6,026 nucleotides of DNA from the NCBI GenBank assembly GCA_003105245.1, contig PQAI01000213.1:12887-18912 (forward strand), in the 5' to 3' direction. Below the pieces are notes generated by a model, which had not been told where the DNA came from, made no database searches, and saw nothing but the letters and a program-made list of their open reading frames with translations. Shown here piece after piece: positions 5,995-6,026 of the stretch; the stretch's first letter is position 1, and the number at the start of each line of letters is the position of its first letter. The translations under genes were made by a program, and so were the position numbers. The stretch comes from Betaproteobacteria bacterium. Its GTDB lineage: Bacteria > Pseudomonadota > Gammaproteobacteria > Burkholderiales > Usitatibacteraceae.

Positions 5995-6026
5995 CTACGC
6001 CGCCTCGTCCATCGCGGCGGTGGTGT
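5995..6026 (-). CDS. C-terminal end of an upstream gene, possibly YebC-family regulator (cut by window edge)
   Basis: Reading in from the right edge on the minus strand, one frame gives TTAAMDEAA followed by TAG at 5997-5995, 10 bases before ruvC. In many proteobacteria the gene before ruvC encodes a YebC/PmpR-type regulator, and such proteins often end with a VY-x-x-A-type stretch followed by acidic residues. The visible tail, whose preceding codon ends in AC (compatible with TAC, Tyr), fits that pattern. Only nine residues are visible, so the family is a guess from context. It could equally be noncoding sequence or another gene's end. The spacing would place ruvC as a later gene of the same operon. 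Confidence 0.4.
   Translation of the reverse strand, partial: TTAAMDEAA

Overview
The window is a compact, very GC-rich stretch of chromosome. Every gene lies on the minus strand, so transcription runs from the right end (6026) to the left end (1). It most likely comes from a Gram-negative proteobacterium. TolB, TolQ, TolR and YbgC look like proteobacterial proteins, and the ruvCAB-ybgC-tolQRAB-pal order is a known proteobacterial arrangement. I favour a betaproteobacterium because of the gene order and the short, TonB-like, cysteine-free TolA, but the sequence alone cannot settle the taxon.

In transcription order, the right edge holds the last few codons of an upstream gene, possibly yebC. 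Next come ruvC (Holliday-junction endonuclease), ruvA (junction-binding subunit) and ruvB (AAA+ branch-migration motor). These are followed by ybgC (hotdog acyl-CoA thioesterase), tolQ and tolR (inner-membrane proton-driven motor), tolA (force-transmitting envelope protein), tolB (periplasmic beta-propeller) and the first 38 codons of pal (outer-membrane lipoprotein), which is cut by the left edge.

The genes are packed very tightly. ruvC/ruvA, ruvA/ruvB and ruvB/ybgC each overlap by 4 bases (GTGA, GTGA, ATGA). tolQ and tolR are 1 base apart, ybgC and tolQ 13, tolR and tolA 9, tolA and tolB 33, and tolB and pal 60. No gap exceeds 60 bases, and I see no convincing internal promoter or rho-independent terminator. 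This looks like one operon, or part of one, with widespread translational coupling. It joins a DNA-repair module (RuvABC) to an envelope module (Tol-Pal), in which TolQRA uses the proton motive force to move TolB and Pal during outer-membrane constriction.

I found no mobile element, RNA gene, CRISPR array or undescribed system. The points most worth a second look are small: a GC hairpin with a GNRA-type loop just upstream of tolB, an exact 30-bp tandem duplication in the tolA helical region, the high share of GTG/TTG starts, and the possible YebC tail at the right edge.
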